DNA of 64,000 nt from Streptomyces sp. KL109B (lineage in GTDB: Bacteria; Actinomycetota; Actinomycetes; Streptomycetales; Streptomycetaceae). Every line of letters starts with the position of its first letter. Position 1 is the first letter of the stretch. A program made the translations under genes and the position numbers. Where the stretch lies: assembly GCF_030766935.1 (NCBI RefSeq), contig NZ_JASERL010000010.1, forward strand, positions 248,001-312,000, given 5' to 3'. The notes under the pieces were generated by a model. The model was not told where the DNA came from. It saw only the letters and a program-made list of their open reading frames with translations, and made no database searches. Positions 24,513 through 33,027 of the stretch are shown piece by piece.

Positions 24513-26378
24513 TTAGAGGAGGGAGTCGGGGCAGGATGTGCCGCGGGGGAGTTGGTAGGGGGAGGCGAGGTGGTAGGTGCCGGGGGCTGGGGCCAGGAGG
24601 ACCGTCCAGGTGTCGCCGGACGTGTCCTCCGGCGCCTCCGTCAGGCATCCGTGGACGTTGGCGTACCGCTTCGGGAGGCTGTCGTCCGACTCGCGGGCCC
24701 GCTTGGACGCCTCCGTCTCCTTCGGGGCACCCAGACTCTTGCCCTTCGCGTCGACGACCGACAGCCACGGCGAGTACGGGATGCGGATCAGGATGCGGCC
24801 GGGACGCGTGACCTCGATGGTGAGCTCGCCCTGCTCCGCCGCGTCGACGACCGCGTGCGGCTCCGCCAGCGGCGTCGGATCCGTGACGGCGAAGAGCTGC
24901 CAGTTGGCGTCGCCCCACACCTGCTTGAGGTACGGGAGGCCCTGCCGGACCAGCTGACGTTCGCGCTCCGCGCCCTTGCCGTCCGGTTCCCCCTTGGGCA
25001 GCACCACATAGTGCACGGCCCAACGCCGCAACCACTCCCGGTAGTTCGCGGAGTTGAGCGTGCCGTCGTAGAAGAGCGGGTTGCGCTCCATGTCGGCCTG
25101 CCGGTTCCAGCCGCGCGCCAGATTCACGTACGGGGCGAGCGCCGACGCCTCGCGGTGCGAACGCGCGGGGATCACCTCGACGCGACCGTGTTCGGCCCTG
25201 ACCTCCTGCAACTCGTTCACGAGCGGCGCGAGTTCACGCGCCCAGGAGGCCGCGGGCGTCGTCCGTACGACGTCGTCGACCGACTTGAAGCCGATCCACA
25301 CGTTGAAGCCGACGAACGCGATCACGATGACGTACCACTTGCGCGAACGCGGCACCGTGAACGGCAGCGCCGCCAGCAGCGCGACCCCCGCGAACAGCAT
25401 GGGAAGGCGAGTGATGTTGGAGCCGATCTGCGAGCTGATCAGCCACACCAACAGCACCGCGAGGGTGTAGACGGCGGCCGTGATCCGTACCGTCACCCAC
25501 TGCCTGGGCACGAGGACGTACACGAGCACCCCGTACACCATCGGCAGCAGCGCCGACCAGAACGACATCGGCTGCGTACCGGAGAACGGGAACAGCCACG
25601 CCGACAGCGCCACGACGACGGTCGGCGCGAGCCCGAGCGCGTACGCTCCCGGGCGCCGCTTCTGAAGGAAGAGGGCGACGGCGACGAGCCCGACGAACAG
25701 CCCCGCCACCGGCGAGCACGCCGTCGCGATCCCGGCGAGCGGCGCGGCTACCAGCGCCTTCGCCCAGCGCCGGTAGCGCCAGCGGTACGGCCAGCAGAAC
25801 ACGGTGGCCGTCGCCGCGAGCCCGAACATCATGCCGAGGCCGAACGTGACGCGCCCCGACGCGGCGTTGCAGAGGAGGGCGAAGACCCCGGCGAGGGCGG
25901 GCCACAGCGGCCGTGCCACCACCCGCGTACGGATCAGGATCATGGTCAGCAGCGTCGCCGACAGCGTGCCCGCGATCATCATCGTCGTGCGCACGCCGAG
26001 CACCGACATCAGATACGGCGACACCACGCTGTACGAGACCGGGTGCATGCCCCCGTACCAGGCGAGGTTGTACGCCGAGTCGGGGTGCCTACCGACGAAC
26101 TCGGCCCAGGCGTCCTGCGCCGCCAGATCCCCGCCGCTGTTCGCGAACGTGAAGAACCAGATGAGGTGGAGGAGCGCGGCCGCGACCGTGGCGAGGGTGA
26201 CGGGGTGCCGGGCGAAACGCTGGAGGCGGCTTGCGTCGCCGGGGGTTCCGGTGGTGCCGGTCTGCCCTGTGAGCTGCTCCGGAAGCCGTATTCGGGTGTG
26301 GCGGGTGCCGCCTCGGGTGCCGCCCGTCCCCGGTCCGGGCTTCGCGTCGTCGGCGCGCGTCGGCCTCGCTGTGGCCAC
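24513..26378 (-). CDS. large polytopic membrane protein, possible glycosyltransferase (GT-C-like)
   Basis: The roughly 621-residue protein has a short Pro/Thr-rich N-terminus, then about 12 membrane helices up to residue 380 and a soluble C-terminal domain of about 240 residues. An acidic-aromatic loop after helix 1 (SGGDLAAQDAWAEFVGRH) and the layout recall GT-C-type polyprenyl-sugar transferases, but I see no decisive motif. A GTG at 26387 is possible, but GGGAG is spaced correctly (8 bp) only for GTG at 26378. It is monocistronic and converges with eda. The function is unproven; envelope glycan assembly is a guess. Confidence 0.72.
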   Translation of the reverse strand: MATARPTRADDAKPGPGTGGTRGGTRHTRIRLPEQLTGQTGTTGTPGDASRLQRFARHPVTLATVAAALLHLIWFFTFANSGGDLAAQDAWAEFVGRHPDSAYNLAWYGGMHPVSYSVVSPYLMSVLGVRTTMMIAGTLSATLLTMILIRTRVVARPLWPALAGVFALLCNAASGRVTFGLGMMFGLAATATVFCWPYRWRYRRWAKALVAAPLAGIATACSPVAGLFVGLVAVALFLQKRRPGAYALGLAPTVVVALSAWLFPFSGTQPMSFWSALLPMVYGVLVYVLVPRQWVTVRITAAVYTLAVLLVWLISSQIGSNITRLPMLFAGVALLAALPFTVPRSRKWYVIVIAFVGFNVWIGFKSVDDVVRTTPAASWARELAPLVNELQEVRAEHGRVEVIPARSHREASALAPYVNLARGWNRQADMERNPLFYDGTLNSANYREWLRRWAVHYVVLPKGEPDGKGAERERQLVRQGLPYLKQVWGDANWQLFAVTDPTPLAEPHAVVDAAEQGELTIEVTRPGRILIRIPYSPWLSVVDAKGKSLGAPKETEASKRARESDDSLPKRYANVHGCLTEAPEDTSGDTWTVLLAPAPGTYHLASPYQLPRGTSCPDSLL

Positions 26379-26460
26379 TGCTGACACTCCCGTATGCCCG
26401 TGTGCCGTTGTGAATGGCCGGAGGGACGTCCCCCGTCCTGCCCCGGTCTCGCGACGCTAG

Positions 26461-26492
26461 CACGGCCCCGGCGCGCGGGCGCCGGGGCCGTG
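26461..26492. terminator. hairpin terminator after the D,D-carboxypeptidase
   Basis: CACGGCCCCGGC and GCCGGGGCCGTG form a 12-bp perfect stem around an 8-base loop, about 30 bp beyond the minus-strand stop. Confidence 0.75.
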
Positions 26493-26497
26493 GGGGC

Positions 26498-26526
26498 GTC
26501 AGGTCGTCAGGTCGTCAGGTCGTCAG
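26498..26526. repeat. 8-bp tandem repeat at the carboxypeptidase stop codon
   Basis: GTCAGGTC occurs three times plus a partial copy (26498-26526). The last copy contains the stop codon of the minus-strand gene. Confidence 0.85.
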
Positions 26527-29219
26527 CCGACGCGGGTCAGCTTCGCGCCGAACCCGGGCTCGGCGAGGTCCTTCTGCAGGGCCACCGGCACCTCCACGGC
26601 GCCGCCCTCGCCGTCGCCGACCTCCAGGACGCCGACCTTGTCGCCGGTCTTGCCGGTGTGCGGCACGGACTTGCCGTTCTGGTCGGCGAGTTGCAGGTGC
26701 ACGGTCTTGCCGGCCCAGCCGACGGCCTTGACGTCCTCCGTCACCGTGACCGGCGTGTGCCCGCCCAGCTGATCGTCCACGTACCCGACGACATCACCCT
26801 TCTTCAGGATCGTCGACGAGGTGACCTCGTCCTGCGCGGCGAGCATCGCGGTCTTGCTGACCGCGTTGACCGTGTCGATGATCGGTGCCTTGTGCTGGCC
26901 GAGGACCGCGCCGACGACGGTGACGGTCGAACCGCCCGCGTCCTTGGTGGCGGCGAACAGCAGGTTGCCGCCGGCCTTGGTCGTCGTACCGGTCTTGATG
27001 CCGACGGCACCGTCGTACGGCACGAGGCGGTTGTAGTTGGTCCACTTCTTGCCGGACGGGTCGGTCCAGGTGGGCAGCTTGGTGATGTCGGTCAGCGCCG
27101 GAATCTGCACCAGCTCGTTGCCGAGCTTCACCTGGTCCTCGGCCGTGGAGACGGTGCTCTCCTTCAGGCCTGACGGGTCGGTGTACTTGGTGTTCTTCAT
27201 GCCGAGTTCCTTGGCGGTGTCGTTCATCTTCTTGACGAACGCCTCCTCGGAACCGGCGTCCCAACGGGCGAGCAGCCGCGCGATGTTGTTCGCCGACGGG
27301 ATCATGACGGCGGCCAGCGCGTCCTTCTCGGAGAGCTTGTCGCCCTCCTTGACGGTGTTCAGCGTCGACTCGTTCTGCCCGTCGGCGTCGTAGCCGCCCT
27401 CCTTCTCGGCGGTGGCGTCGACGGTGATCTTCGGCCCGTCCTCGCCCTTCTTCAGCGGGTGGTCCTTGAGCACGATGTACGCGGTCATGGACTTGGCGAC
27501 CGAACCGATCGGCACGGACTGCTGCTCGCCGAAGTGGTCCATGGTCCCGATGCCCTGTACGTCCATCCAGCCCTGGCCCTCGTCCGGCCACGGGAGGGAC
27601 GCCTTGTCGCCGTCGAAGGTGTACGTGGCGTCGGTGGTGAGGGAGAGGGTGGGCGTCGGCAGCGGGCGGACGGCCTGCACGATCGCGAAGACGATGATCA
27701 GCAGGATGACGAGCGGGGTCCACACCTTGACCCGGCGCACGGCGGTGCGGACGCGGGTCTCCGGGGGCGGCGGGGTGTTGGTCAGCTCGGCGAGCAGGTC
27801 CAGCGGAGGCTTCGGCGGCAGCGGCTGCTGAGTGGTGCGCTCGGCGGGCTCAACGGTGGGCTCCGCCCCGGCCGTGGCCTCGGTCTTGGCCCCGGTCTTG
27901 GCCTCGGGGGGCAACTCCTTCCCGGCACTCTTGCCCGTGCCTCCGGCGGTTTCCTCGTCCAACGGCTTGAGCGGCACGAACTTGCTGCTCTTCGCCGTCC
28001 CGGCCGCCTTCAACGTGGTCGTCGGCTGATCCACGGCCGGCGCCTCGACGGCCTTGAACACGGCGGTGGGCTGGTCGACGGGCCCCTTGGCCCCCGCGGC
28101 CTCGGCCTCCGGCACGCCACCGGATCCGGACTCGGCGTCGGCCTTCGCGTCCGCCTTCGCGTCGGCGTCGGGCTTCGCGTCCGCCTTCGCGTCGGCGTCG
28201 GACCCGCCGTCCGACTTGGCACCGCCGTCGGGCTTCGCCCCCGACTTGGCGCCGTGGCTGGACTCGACGTCCGACTCGGCGTCTGCGTCGGACTTGGCGT
28301 CGGGCTTCGACTTCGCGTCGCCGTCGGACTCCGACTTGGCGCCGGAGCTGGACTTGGCGTCCGGCTTCGCATCGGCGCCGGGCTCGGGCGTCGCGCCCGA
28401 CTTGGCGTCGGGTTCGGCATCCGACTCCGCGTCACCGTCGGACTTCGCCTCCGACTTCGCGTCGGAGCTGGACTCGGCGTCCGGCTCGGCGTCACCGCCG
28501 GACTTCGCGTCGGCGTCGGACTCCGGCTCAGCGTCGAGGCTGGACTTGGCGTCCGGCTCAACGTCAGCGCCGGGCACGGGCTTCGCGCCCGATTCGGCGT
28601 CCGCCTTCTTGTCGGCGTCGGACTCCGACTTCGCGTCGGAGCTGGACTTGGCGCCCGGCTCCGCGTCAGCGTCACGCTTCGCGCCGGCACCAGAGCCGGA
28701 CTCGCCGTCGGACTTCACGTCCGGCTCGGTGTCACCTCCGGACTTCACGTCCGGCTCGGCGTCGGCGTCCGGCTCCGCAGCGCCGTCAGGCTTCGACTCC
28801 GACTCGACGTCGGCGTCGGACTTCTCGGCGGACTCAGCGTCCGCGTCCGCGTCCGCCTCCGCCGCAGGCTCGGCCTCGTCGTCGTCCGGGGCAGCGTCGT
28901 CACGCCCGGAATCGGCGTCGCCCGAATTTGCATCTGCAGACGCCTCAGGGCCGTCGCCGGCCACCCACGCCGCCACGGCCGCCCGCAGGCGCTCGTCCCC
29001 GGCCTCCTCAGAGGCCGGGGTATCGCCCTCGCTCTCGCCGGAGGCGCTCGCACGCACCTCACGGGCCGAGAACACCGCCGTCTCCTGGTCCACGCCGGAC
29101 GGCGCAGACGTCGACGTCGAATCCCGCGACACCGCGAGACGCGGATCCCGCTCGTCCGGAGTCGGGCCTCCCGACGCCTTGTGCTCACCCGAACCCGACT
29201 TGTCGGGGGTCCCCGCCAC
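26523..29219 (-). CDS. D-alanyl-D-alanine carboxypeptidase with long acidic cytoplasmic N-terminus
   Basis: The 898-residue protein has three parts. Residues 1 to about 490 are low complexity, dominated by Asp/Glu/Ala/Ser/Lys repeats such as DAKSDADAESD. A single membrane helix follows (WTPLVILLIIVFAIVQAV, about 500-518). The external S11 penicillin-binding domain has SxxK in GSVAKS (about 574), SxN in PSANN (about 641) and KTG in GIKTGTT (about 744). It trims the terminal D-Ala of peptidoglycan stem peptides. Three motifs, VDQETAVFSA, VDQPTAVFKA and VDQPTTTLKA, lie in the tail; their threonines may be kinase targets. The GTG start at 29219 has GAGGAGG 5-6 bp upstream. Confidence 0.9.
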   Translation of the reverse strand: MAGTPDKSGSGEHKASGGPTPDERDPRLAVSRDSTSTSAPSGVDQETAVFSAREVRASASGESEGDTPASEEAGDERLRAAVAAWVAGDGPEASADANSGDADSGRDDAAPDDDEAEPAAEADADADAESAEKSDADVESESKPDGAAEPDADAEPDVKSGGDTEPDVKSDGESGSGAGAKRDADAEPGAKSSSDAKSESDADKKADAESGAKPVPGADVEPDAKSSLDAEPESDADAKSGGDAEPDAESSSDAKSEAKSDGDAESDAEPDAKSGATPEPGADAKPDAKSSSGAKSESDGDAKSKPDAKSDADAESDVESSHGAKSGAKPDGGAKSDGGSDADAKADAKPDADAKADAKADAESGSGGVPEAEAAGAKGPVDQPTAVFKAVEAPAVDQPTTTLKAAGTAKSSKFVPLKPLDEETAGGTGKSAGKELPPEAKTGAKTEATAGAEPTVEPAERTTQQPLPPKPPLDLLAELTNTPPPPETRVRTAVRRVKVWTPLVILLIIVFAIVQAVRPLPTPTLSLTTDATYTFDGDKASLPWPDEGQGWMDVQGIGTMDHFGEQQSVPIGSVAKSMTAYIVLKDHPLKKGEDGPKITVDATAEKEGGYDADGQNESTLNTVKEGDKLSEKDALAAVMIPSANNIARLLARWDAGSEEAFVKKMNDTAKELGMKNTKYTDPSGLKESTVSTAEDQVKLGNELVQIPALTDITKLPTWTDPSGKKWTNYNRLVPYDGAVGIKTGTTTKAGGNLLFAATKDAGGSTVTVVGAVLGQHKAPIIDTVNAVSKTAMLAAQDEVTSSTILKKGDVVGYVDDQLGGHTPVTVTEDVKAVGWAGKTVHLQLADQNGKSVPHTGKTGDKVGVLEVGDGEGGAVEVPVALQKDLAEPGFGAKLTRVG

Positions 29220-29441
29220 CGATGCCTCCTCGACCGATCAACCACTCAAACCGCTAGCACTGGACAGGCTGCCTCCGTCCGGCACTGTCCGAACCATGTA
29301 CCAGTGTCCTGTGTGGGGGCTTAACCCACGTGGTAGACGAGAACGACATAGCTACAGGTTCCCGTCCAAACCCCCCACGCACTCTCGACAGACCAATGTG
29401 AGAGGGGTCACCCTGTCATTCATCCACGCGGGGAGGCATGG

Positions 29442-30185
29442 ATGGGCAGGAGCCGCAGAACAATTCCGGAGGAGCTTCTGCTGCTCGCTCTGGACCCGGC
29501 CACGGGTACCACAGCGCAGCCGCAGTCGCTCGACCTAGGTCTGGCCGGAGCACAGCTAGTAGAGCTGGCGCTGGCCGGACGGATAGCCCCAGACGGGGAT
29601 CGTATCGCCGTGGTGGCACCACGGCCGACCGGAGATCCGACACTGGACTGCGCGTTGGAGTTGCTGCGAAGGCGTGGCGCTCCCGTACGGGCCGTCCACT
29701 GGATTGGCGGGCCACGTCTAGGGCTGCGCCAGACCTACCTCTCGCACCTGGAGCGGTGCGGCATGGTGCATGCCGTCGCCGGCCAGATGTGCGGGGTGCT
29801 GCCGACGACTCGCTATCAGGCGACGGACACGGCGATCAGCCGGGAAATCAGGGCCCGGCTGGACTCAGCGATCCGTACCGGCGTCCCGCCGGACCCACGG
29901 ACCGCGGCGCTCGCCGCGCTGGCCCACGCGGTCGGACTCGGCAAGCACCTGTATCCGGGCAACGAGGGCAGGTCCTCGCGCTCCCGGCTGCGGGACCTGA
30001 TCAGGCACGACCCAATGGGCGGCCTCGTGGCGCACGCCGTGATGGACGTCCAGAACGGCGTGGCCGCACAGCCACGCCGCTCACCGGCCCCCTCGCCGGG
30101 CCGGCCCGCACCGGAGCCCGCACGCGGCGTTCCGATGCAGCCACAGCCACGCCGCGGTCCCATGGCTCGCGCCGTGGCCCACTAG
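29442..30185 (+). CDS. GPP34 (GOLPH3/Vps74-like) domain protein
   Basis: The 247-residue protein begins RTIPEELLLLALDPATGTT and continues with LDLGLAGAQLVELALAGRI and a helical region (TAALAALAHAVGLGKHLYPGNEGRSSRSRLRDLIRHDPMGGLVAHAVM), the pattern of the actinobacterial GPP34 family. Eukaryotic members bind phosphatidylinositol-4-phosphate on Golgi membranes. The bacterial role is not settled. The C-terminal 45 residues are Pro/Arg-rich and probably disordered. Start ATG 29442 with GGGGAGG upstream. It is divergent from the carboxypeptidase gene and followed by a strong terminator. Confidence 0.85.
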   Translation: MGRSRRTIPEELLLLALDPATGTTAQPQSLDLGLAGAQLVELALAGRIAPDGDRIAVVAPRPTGDPTLDCALELLRRRGAPVRAVHWIGGPRLGLRQTYLSHLERCGMVHAVAGQMCGVLPTTRYQATDTAISREIRARLDSAIRTGVPPDPRTAALAALAHAVGLGKHLYPGNEGRSSRSRLRDLIRHDPMGGLVAHAVMDVQNGVAAQPRRSPAPSPGRPAPEPARGVPMQPQPRRGPMARAVAH

Positions 30186-30295
30186 GCGAACCACCGCAGT
30201 ACGAGCAGGATCCGCAGCACGAGCAGGACCCGCACCACCCGTAGCACCACAGCGCCGCACCGCAGTCCCCAGGATCCGGTTCGGGAGCCGCTGTA

Positions 30296-30355
30296 CCGCG
30301 CGGGGTGATGCGCCGGGCGTCCGGACGACGCTCCCGGCGCCATCACCCCGCGCGG
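30296..30355 (+). terminator. long hairpin terminator after the GPP34 gene
   Basis: CCGCGCGGGGTGATG pairs with CATCACCCCGCGCGG, and an inner GCGCCGGG/CCCGGCGC pairing continues the stem, making a very stable 60-base hairpin. Confidence 0.88.
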
Positions 30356-30420
30356 TCGCGTTTGCGCTGCGTAGGAGGCACGTGCGCCCCGCATGTGCGT
30401 CCCGTGGACATCCGCCGTTT

Positions 30421-30528
30421 CCCAGCGCTGGGCCGCCTCGGGGTGGCAATCTGCTGAACAGCAGATACGCAACGTATGCGGACCGTACTCAGTGCGCGGA
30501 ACGCAGAACGCAAAACGCAGAACGTAGA
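30421..30528. promoter_or_regulatory. palindromes and 7-bp phased repeats before the WhiJ-like gene
   Basis: CCCAGCGCTGGG (30421-30432) and ATCTGCTG-AA-CAGCAGAT (30449-30466) are perfect palindromes. At 30494-30528 five 7-bp units follow one another (GCGCGGA, ACGCAGA, ACGCAAA, ACGCAGA, ACGTAGA), ending 34 bp before the gene. The rest of the 377-bp gap 30186-30562 holds the GPP34 terminator and nothing else I can name. Confidence 0.55.
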
Positions 30529-30562
30529 ACAATGAAATGCACGTAGCCGGAGGTGCACGTCC

Positions 30563-31417
30563 GTGGCGTCCAACGTCAATCCCACCGTCAGGCGACGCCG
30601 GTTGGGCCAGGAGCTGCGCCGGCTCCGCGAACTCAAGGGCATGACCGCCGAAGAAGTCGCCGAGCGGCTGCTGGTGTCGCAGTCGAAGATCAGCCGCCTG
30701 GAGAACGGGCGGCGCAGCATCAGCCAGCGCGACGTACGCGATCTGTGCGGGGTGTACGAGGTCGAGGACCACCGGGTCATCGACTCGCTGATGCAAATGG
30801 CGAAGGATTCGCGCCAGCAGGGCTGGTGGCACTCCTTCGGGGATATTCCGTACAGCGTCTACATCGGTCTGGAGACCGACGCCGCGTCGCTGCGCGTGTA
30901 CGAGTCGCAGTGCATCCCCGGTCTGTTGCAGACCCGCGGTTACGCGGAGGCGCTGATCCAGGGCGCGATGCCCGAGGCCTCGCTCACGGACGTCGAGAAG
31001 CGGGTGCAGGTGCGCCTGCGCCGCCAGGAGCGGATCGACGACGAGGCGAACTCGCTGCGCCTGTGGGTGGTCCTGGACGAGGCGGCGCTGCGCCGCTCCG
31101 TCGGCGGGGCCGTCGTGATGCGCGAGCAGTTGGAGCACCTCGCGGAGCTCTCCGGGCTGCCCCATGTCACGGTGCAGGTGCTGCCGTTCGAGATGGGCGC
31201 GCATCCGGGGATCACCGGTCAGTACGCGATTCTCGAGTTCCCCGACGCGGCGGACTCCAGCGTCGTCTACATCGAGGGGGTCACCAGTGACCTGTATCTG
31301 GAGAAGACGCAGGACGTACAGAAGTACAGCGTCATGTACGAGCATCTGCGCGCCCAGGCACTGAACGTGGAGCAGTCCCGCCAGTTCATCCTGGATGCCG
31401 CGAAGAAGCACGTCTAA
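30563..31417 (+). CDS. XRE-family regulator with DUF5753 domain (WhiJ/Scr1-like)
   Basis: The 284-residue protein has an N-terminal XRE HTH (RRLRELKGMTAEEVAERLLVSQSKISRLENGRRSISQRDV) and the DUF5753 sensor-like domain containing YESQCIPGLLQTRGYAEALI, RRQERI, LDEAALRRSVGG and VQVLPFEMGAHPGITGQYAILEF. Proteins of this kind pair with small DUF397 proteins and include WhiJ, which affects Streptomyces development. They are also described as toxin-antitoxin-like (Scr1 family). Start GTG 30563. Its DUF397 partner follows 258 bp downstream beyond a terminator-like hairpin, so the two may be separately transcribed. Confidence 0.92.
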   Translation: MASNVNPTVRRRRLGQELRRLRELKGMTAEEVAERLLVSQSKISRLENGRRSISQRDVRDLCGVYEVEDHRVIDSLMQMAKDSRQQGWWHSFGDIPYSVYIGLETDAASLRVYESQCIPGLLQTRGYAEALIQGAMPEASLTDVEKRVQVRLRRQERIDDEANSLRLWVVLDEAALRRSVGGAVVMREQLEHLAELSGLPHVTVQVLPFEMGAHPGITGQYAILEFPDAADSSVVYIEGVTSDLYLEKTQDVQKYSVMYEHLRAQALNVEQSRQFILDAAKKHV

Positions 31418-31468
31418 CCCCAACTCACCTCACTCATAGCTGAGTTCAGGCCTTCGCTCCGGACCCTT

Positions 31469-31507
31469 CCCGTGGGAAAGCGCCGCACGGTACACCTTTC
31501 CCACGGG
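31469..31507 (+). terminator. hairpin between the XRE gene and its DUF397 partner
   Basis: CCCGTGGGAAAG and CTTTCCCACGGG form a perfect 12-bp stem with a 15-base loop, about 50 bp after the XRE stop. It may act as a terminator or attenuator for the partner gene. Confidence 0.72.
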
Positions 31508-31675
31508 GTCATGGAAGACCCCTCTGGAATATGCCATCCAGTTGAGTGAATGGCGCCACCGCTCCCCCGAGTCGGCGAGTAGCGTCGATCACGCCAACAA
31601 CAGACAAGGTGTTGGCGCAAAGCCACGGCAAGTCCGCGGCCCAGCAAGGGAAAACTGGCCAGACCGGAGCAGATC

Positions 31676-31867
31676 ATGGCAATCACCAAGGGCGCTCAGC
31701 CCACCTGGATCAAGTCCTCGTACTCGGCGGGGAACGGCGCGTGCGTGGAGATCAAGTCTCCCGCCGTCCACGCCGTCGCCGTCCGCGACTCCAAGGACCC
31801 GCAGGGTCCGAACCTGGCGTTCGCACCCGCTTCGTGGAGCGCGTTCGTCACCGAGATGGGCAAGTAG
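31676..31867 (+). CDS. DUF397-domain protein (BldB-like partner of the XRE regulator)
   Basis: The 63-residue protein has the DUF397 pattern: WIKSSYSAGNGACVEIK, then VAVRDSKDPQGPNLAFAPASWSAFVTEM. It belongs to the family that includes BldB. Such proteins bind or modulate the adjacent XRE/DUF5753 regulator. The ATG at 31676 lacks a strong ribosome binding site. A run of 7-bp repeats begins 18 bp after its stop. Confidence 0.93.
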   Translation: MAITKGAQPTWIKSSYSAGNGACVEIKSPAVHAVAVRDSKDPQGPNLAFAPASWSAFVTEMGK

Positions 31868-31884
31868 CGAGCAACTCTCAACGA

Positions 31885-31926
31885 GTGGCAAGTGGCAAGT
31901 GGCAAGTAGCAAGTCGCAGGTAGCAA
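31885..31926. repeat. six tandem 7-bp units after the DUF397 gene
   Basis: GTGGCAA occurs three times, followed by GTAGCAA, GTCGCAG and GTAGCAA, with an exact 7-bp period (31885-31926). A different 7-bp array precedes the XRE gene at 30494-30528. Confidence 0.9.
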
Positions 31927-31981
31927 CACAGCAGGTTCAGTGAGACAACAACAACAGAACAGCACGATCGCACCACTGAAT

Positions 31982-32022
31982 GAGCCCTCTCGACTGGTCC
32001 GCCGTCCTGGCCGAGGGGGCTC
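31982..32022. terminator. bidirectional hairpin between convergent genes
   Basis: GAGCCCTCTCG pairs with CGAGGGGGCTC (one mismatch) around a 19-base loop. It lies between the DUF397 gene and the minus-strand gene at 32059. Confidence 0.65.
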
Positions 32023-32058
32023 GGCGCTGTCCACGTCCGCGAGCGGAAGCCAAGCGGC

Positions 32059-32934
32059 TCAGCGCAGTTGATCGACGTACAGGTCCGTGCCCGGCACCGT
32101 CGGGACGAACGGCGCCACCAGTTCCACCCGGCCGAGCCCCGAAGCGGCCACCGCATCGCCGAGGCCGGTGAAGTGCTCCTGCCAGCACTCGCGCGGGTCG
32201 GCCTGGAGGAACCAGAGGAGGGTGAGGCGGGTGTCGACGCCCTCGACCTGCTTCACGTACGTCATCTTGTCGCCCGGCAGCGGTGTCGGCCGGAAGACCG
32301 TGACCATGGCGGCTGGCGAGCCCGGAGCGGCAAGGCGGCCCGGCAGGTGCTCCGTGCGCAGCCAGTCCAGGAGCCGGGCGCGCTGCTCGGGCCCCTCGGC
32401 GTCGATCACCTCCACGACGAGCCCCTGGTACGGGTGGTCGAGCGCGTGGAAGTCGCGCGGTCCCTCGTCGCCGTCCCGGTACACCGTCGCCTCGTGGTCC
32501 TGGAACGACGTGAAGACGTGCGTACGGTCCTGGTGGACGCGGTCGTCGCGGTTGAGGCGCTTGTTGATGCCGACGGTCCACTTCATGTGGTCGGCGTAGC
32601 GGCCCTCGGTGATCCAGTACGTGGAGATGTAGCAGCCCGCCGTGACGGGCTCGGCGACCGCCGACTTCTCGGGGTAGCGCAGGAGTTGGAGGTCGCGGGT
32701 GGCGACCCAGCGGCGGCCCGCGTACATCCACGGCATGGCCATCGCGCCGGCGTAGTAGTGATCGTCCTCGTACCAGCGGTTGTACGCGTGTTCATGGCCC
32801 GGGTGCGGTTCGACCATGGTGATCAGGGCGTGCCCGGGGTGCACCCCGTACGGCCCGACGGCCGCCAGTTCCGCGTATGTCTCGCTGCGCGTGTCCTCGC
32901 CCGCGTCCGTGTGCGTGTCCGCCATGCCGCTCAC
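32059..32934 (-). CDS. unknown protein, two ferredoxin-like (dimeric alpha-beta barrel) halves suspected
   Basis: I do not recognise this 291-residue soluble protein with confidence. Each half has features of dimeric alpha-beta barrel proteins: PGHEHAYNRWYEDDHYYAGAM resembles the NxWYDxEH pattern of EthD-like proteins, and LLDWLRTEHLPGRL appears in the second half. It shares a 93-bp divergent promoter with an SDR gene, and the TCTGACG-N3-CGTCAGA operator lies between them, so both probably act in one regulated catabolic pathway. A role as an oxygenase accessory or decomposing enzyme would fit, but this is inference from context only. Confidence 0.75.
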   Translation of the reverse strand: MSGMADTHTDAGEDTRSETYAELAAVGPYGVHPGHALITMVEPHPGHEHAYNRWYEDDHYYAGAMAMPWMYAGRRWVATRDLQLLRYPEKSAVAEPVTAGCYISTYWITEGRYADHMKWTVGINKRLNRDDRVHQDRTHVFTSFQDHEATVYRDGDEGPRDFHALDHPYQGLVVEVIDAEGPEQRARLLDWLRTEHLPGRLAAPGSPAAMVTVFRPTPLPGDKMTYVKQVEGVDTRLTLLWFLQADPRECWQEHFTGLGDAVAASGLGRVELVAPFVPTVPGTDLYVDQLR

Positions 32935-32982
32935 CTTTCACCCTCAGCCAGGAGCCTTCCATCTGCCGTTCGACGCCCATAC

Positions 32983-32999
32983 TCTGACGCCCCGTCAGA
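32983..32999. promoter_or_regulatory. TGACG-N3-CGTCA operator, site A (divergent promoter)
   Basis: TCTGACG-CCC-CGTCAGA is a perfect 7-3-7 palindrome between the divergent starts at 32934 and 33028. It is the same sequence as the sites at 58.2, 60.1 and 62.4 kb. Confidence 0.82.
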
Positions 33000-33027
33000 C
33001 AGAACGCCAGAGCCGGGAGGCGAACCG

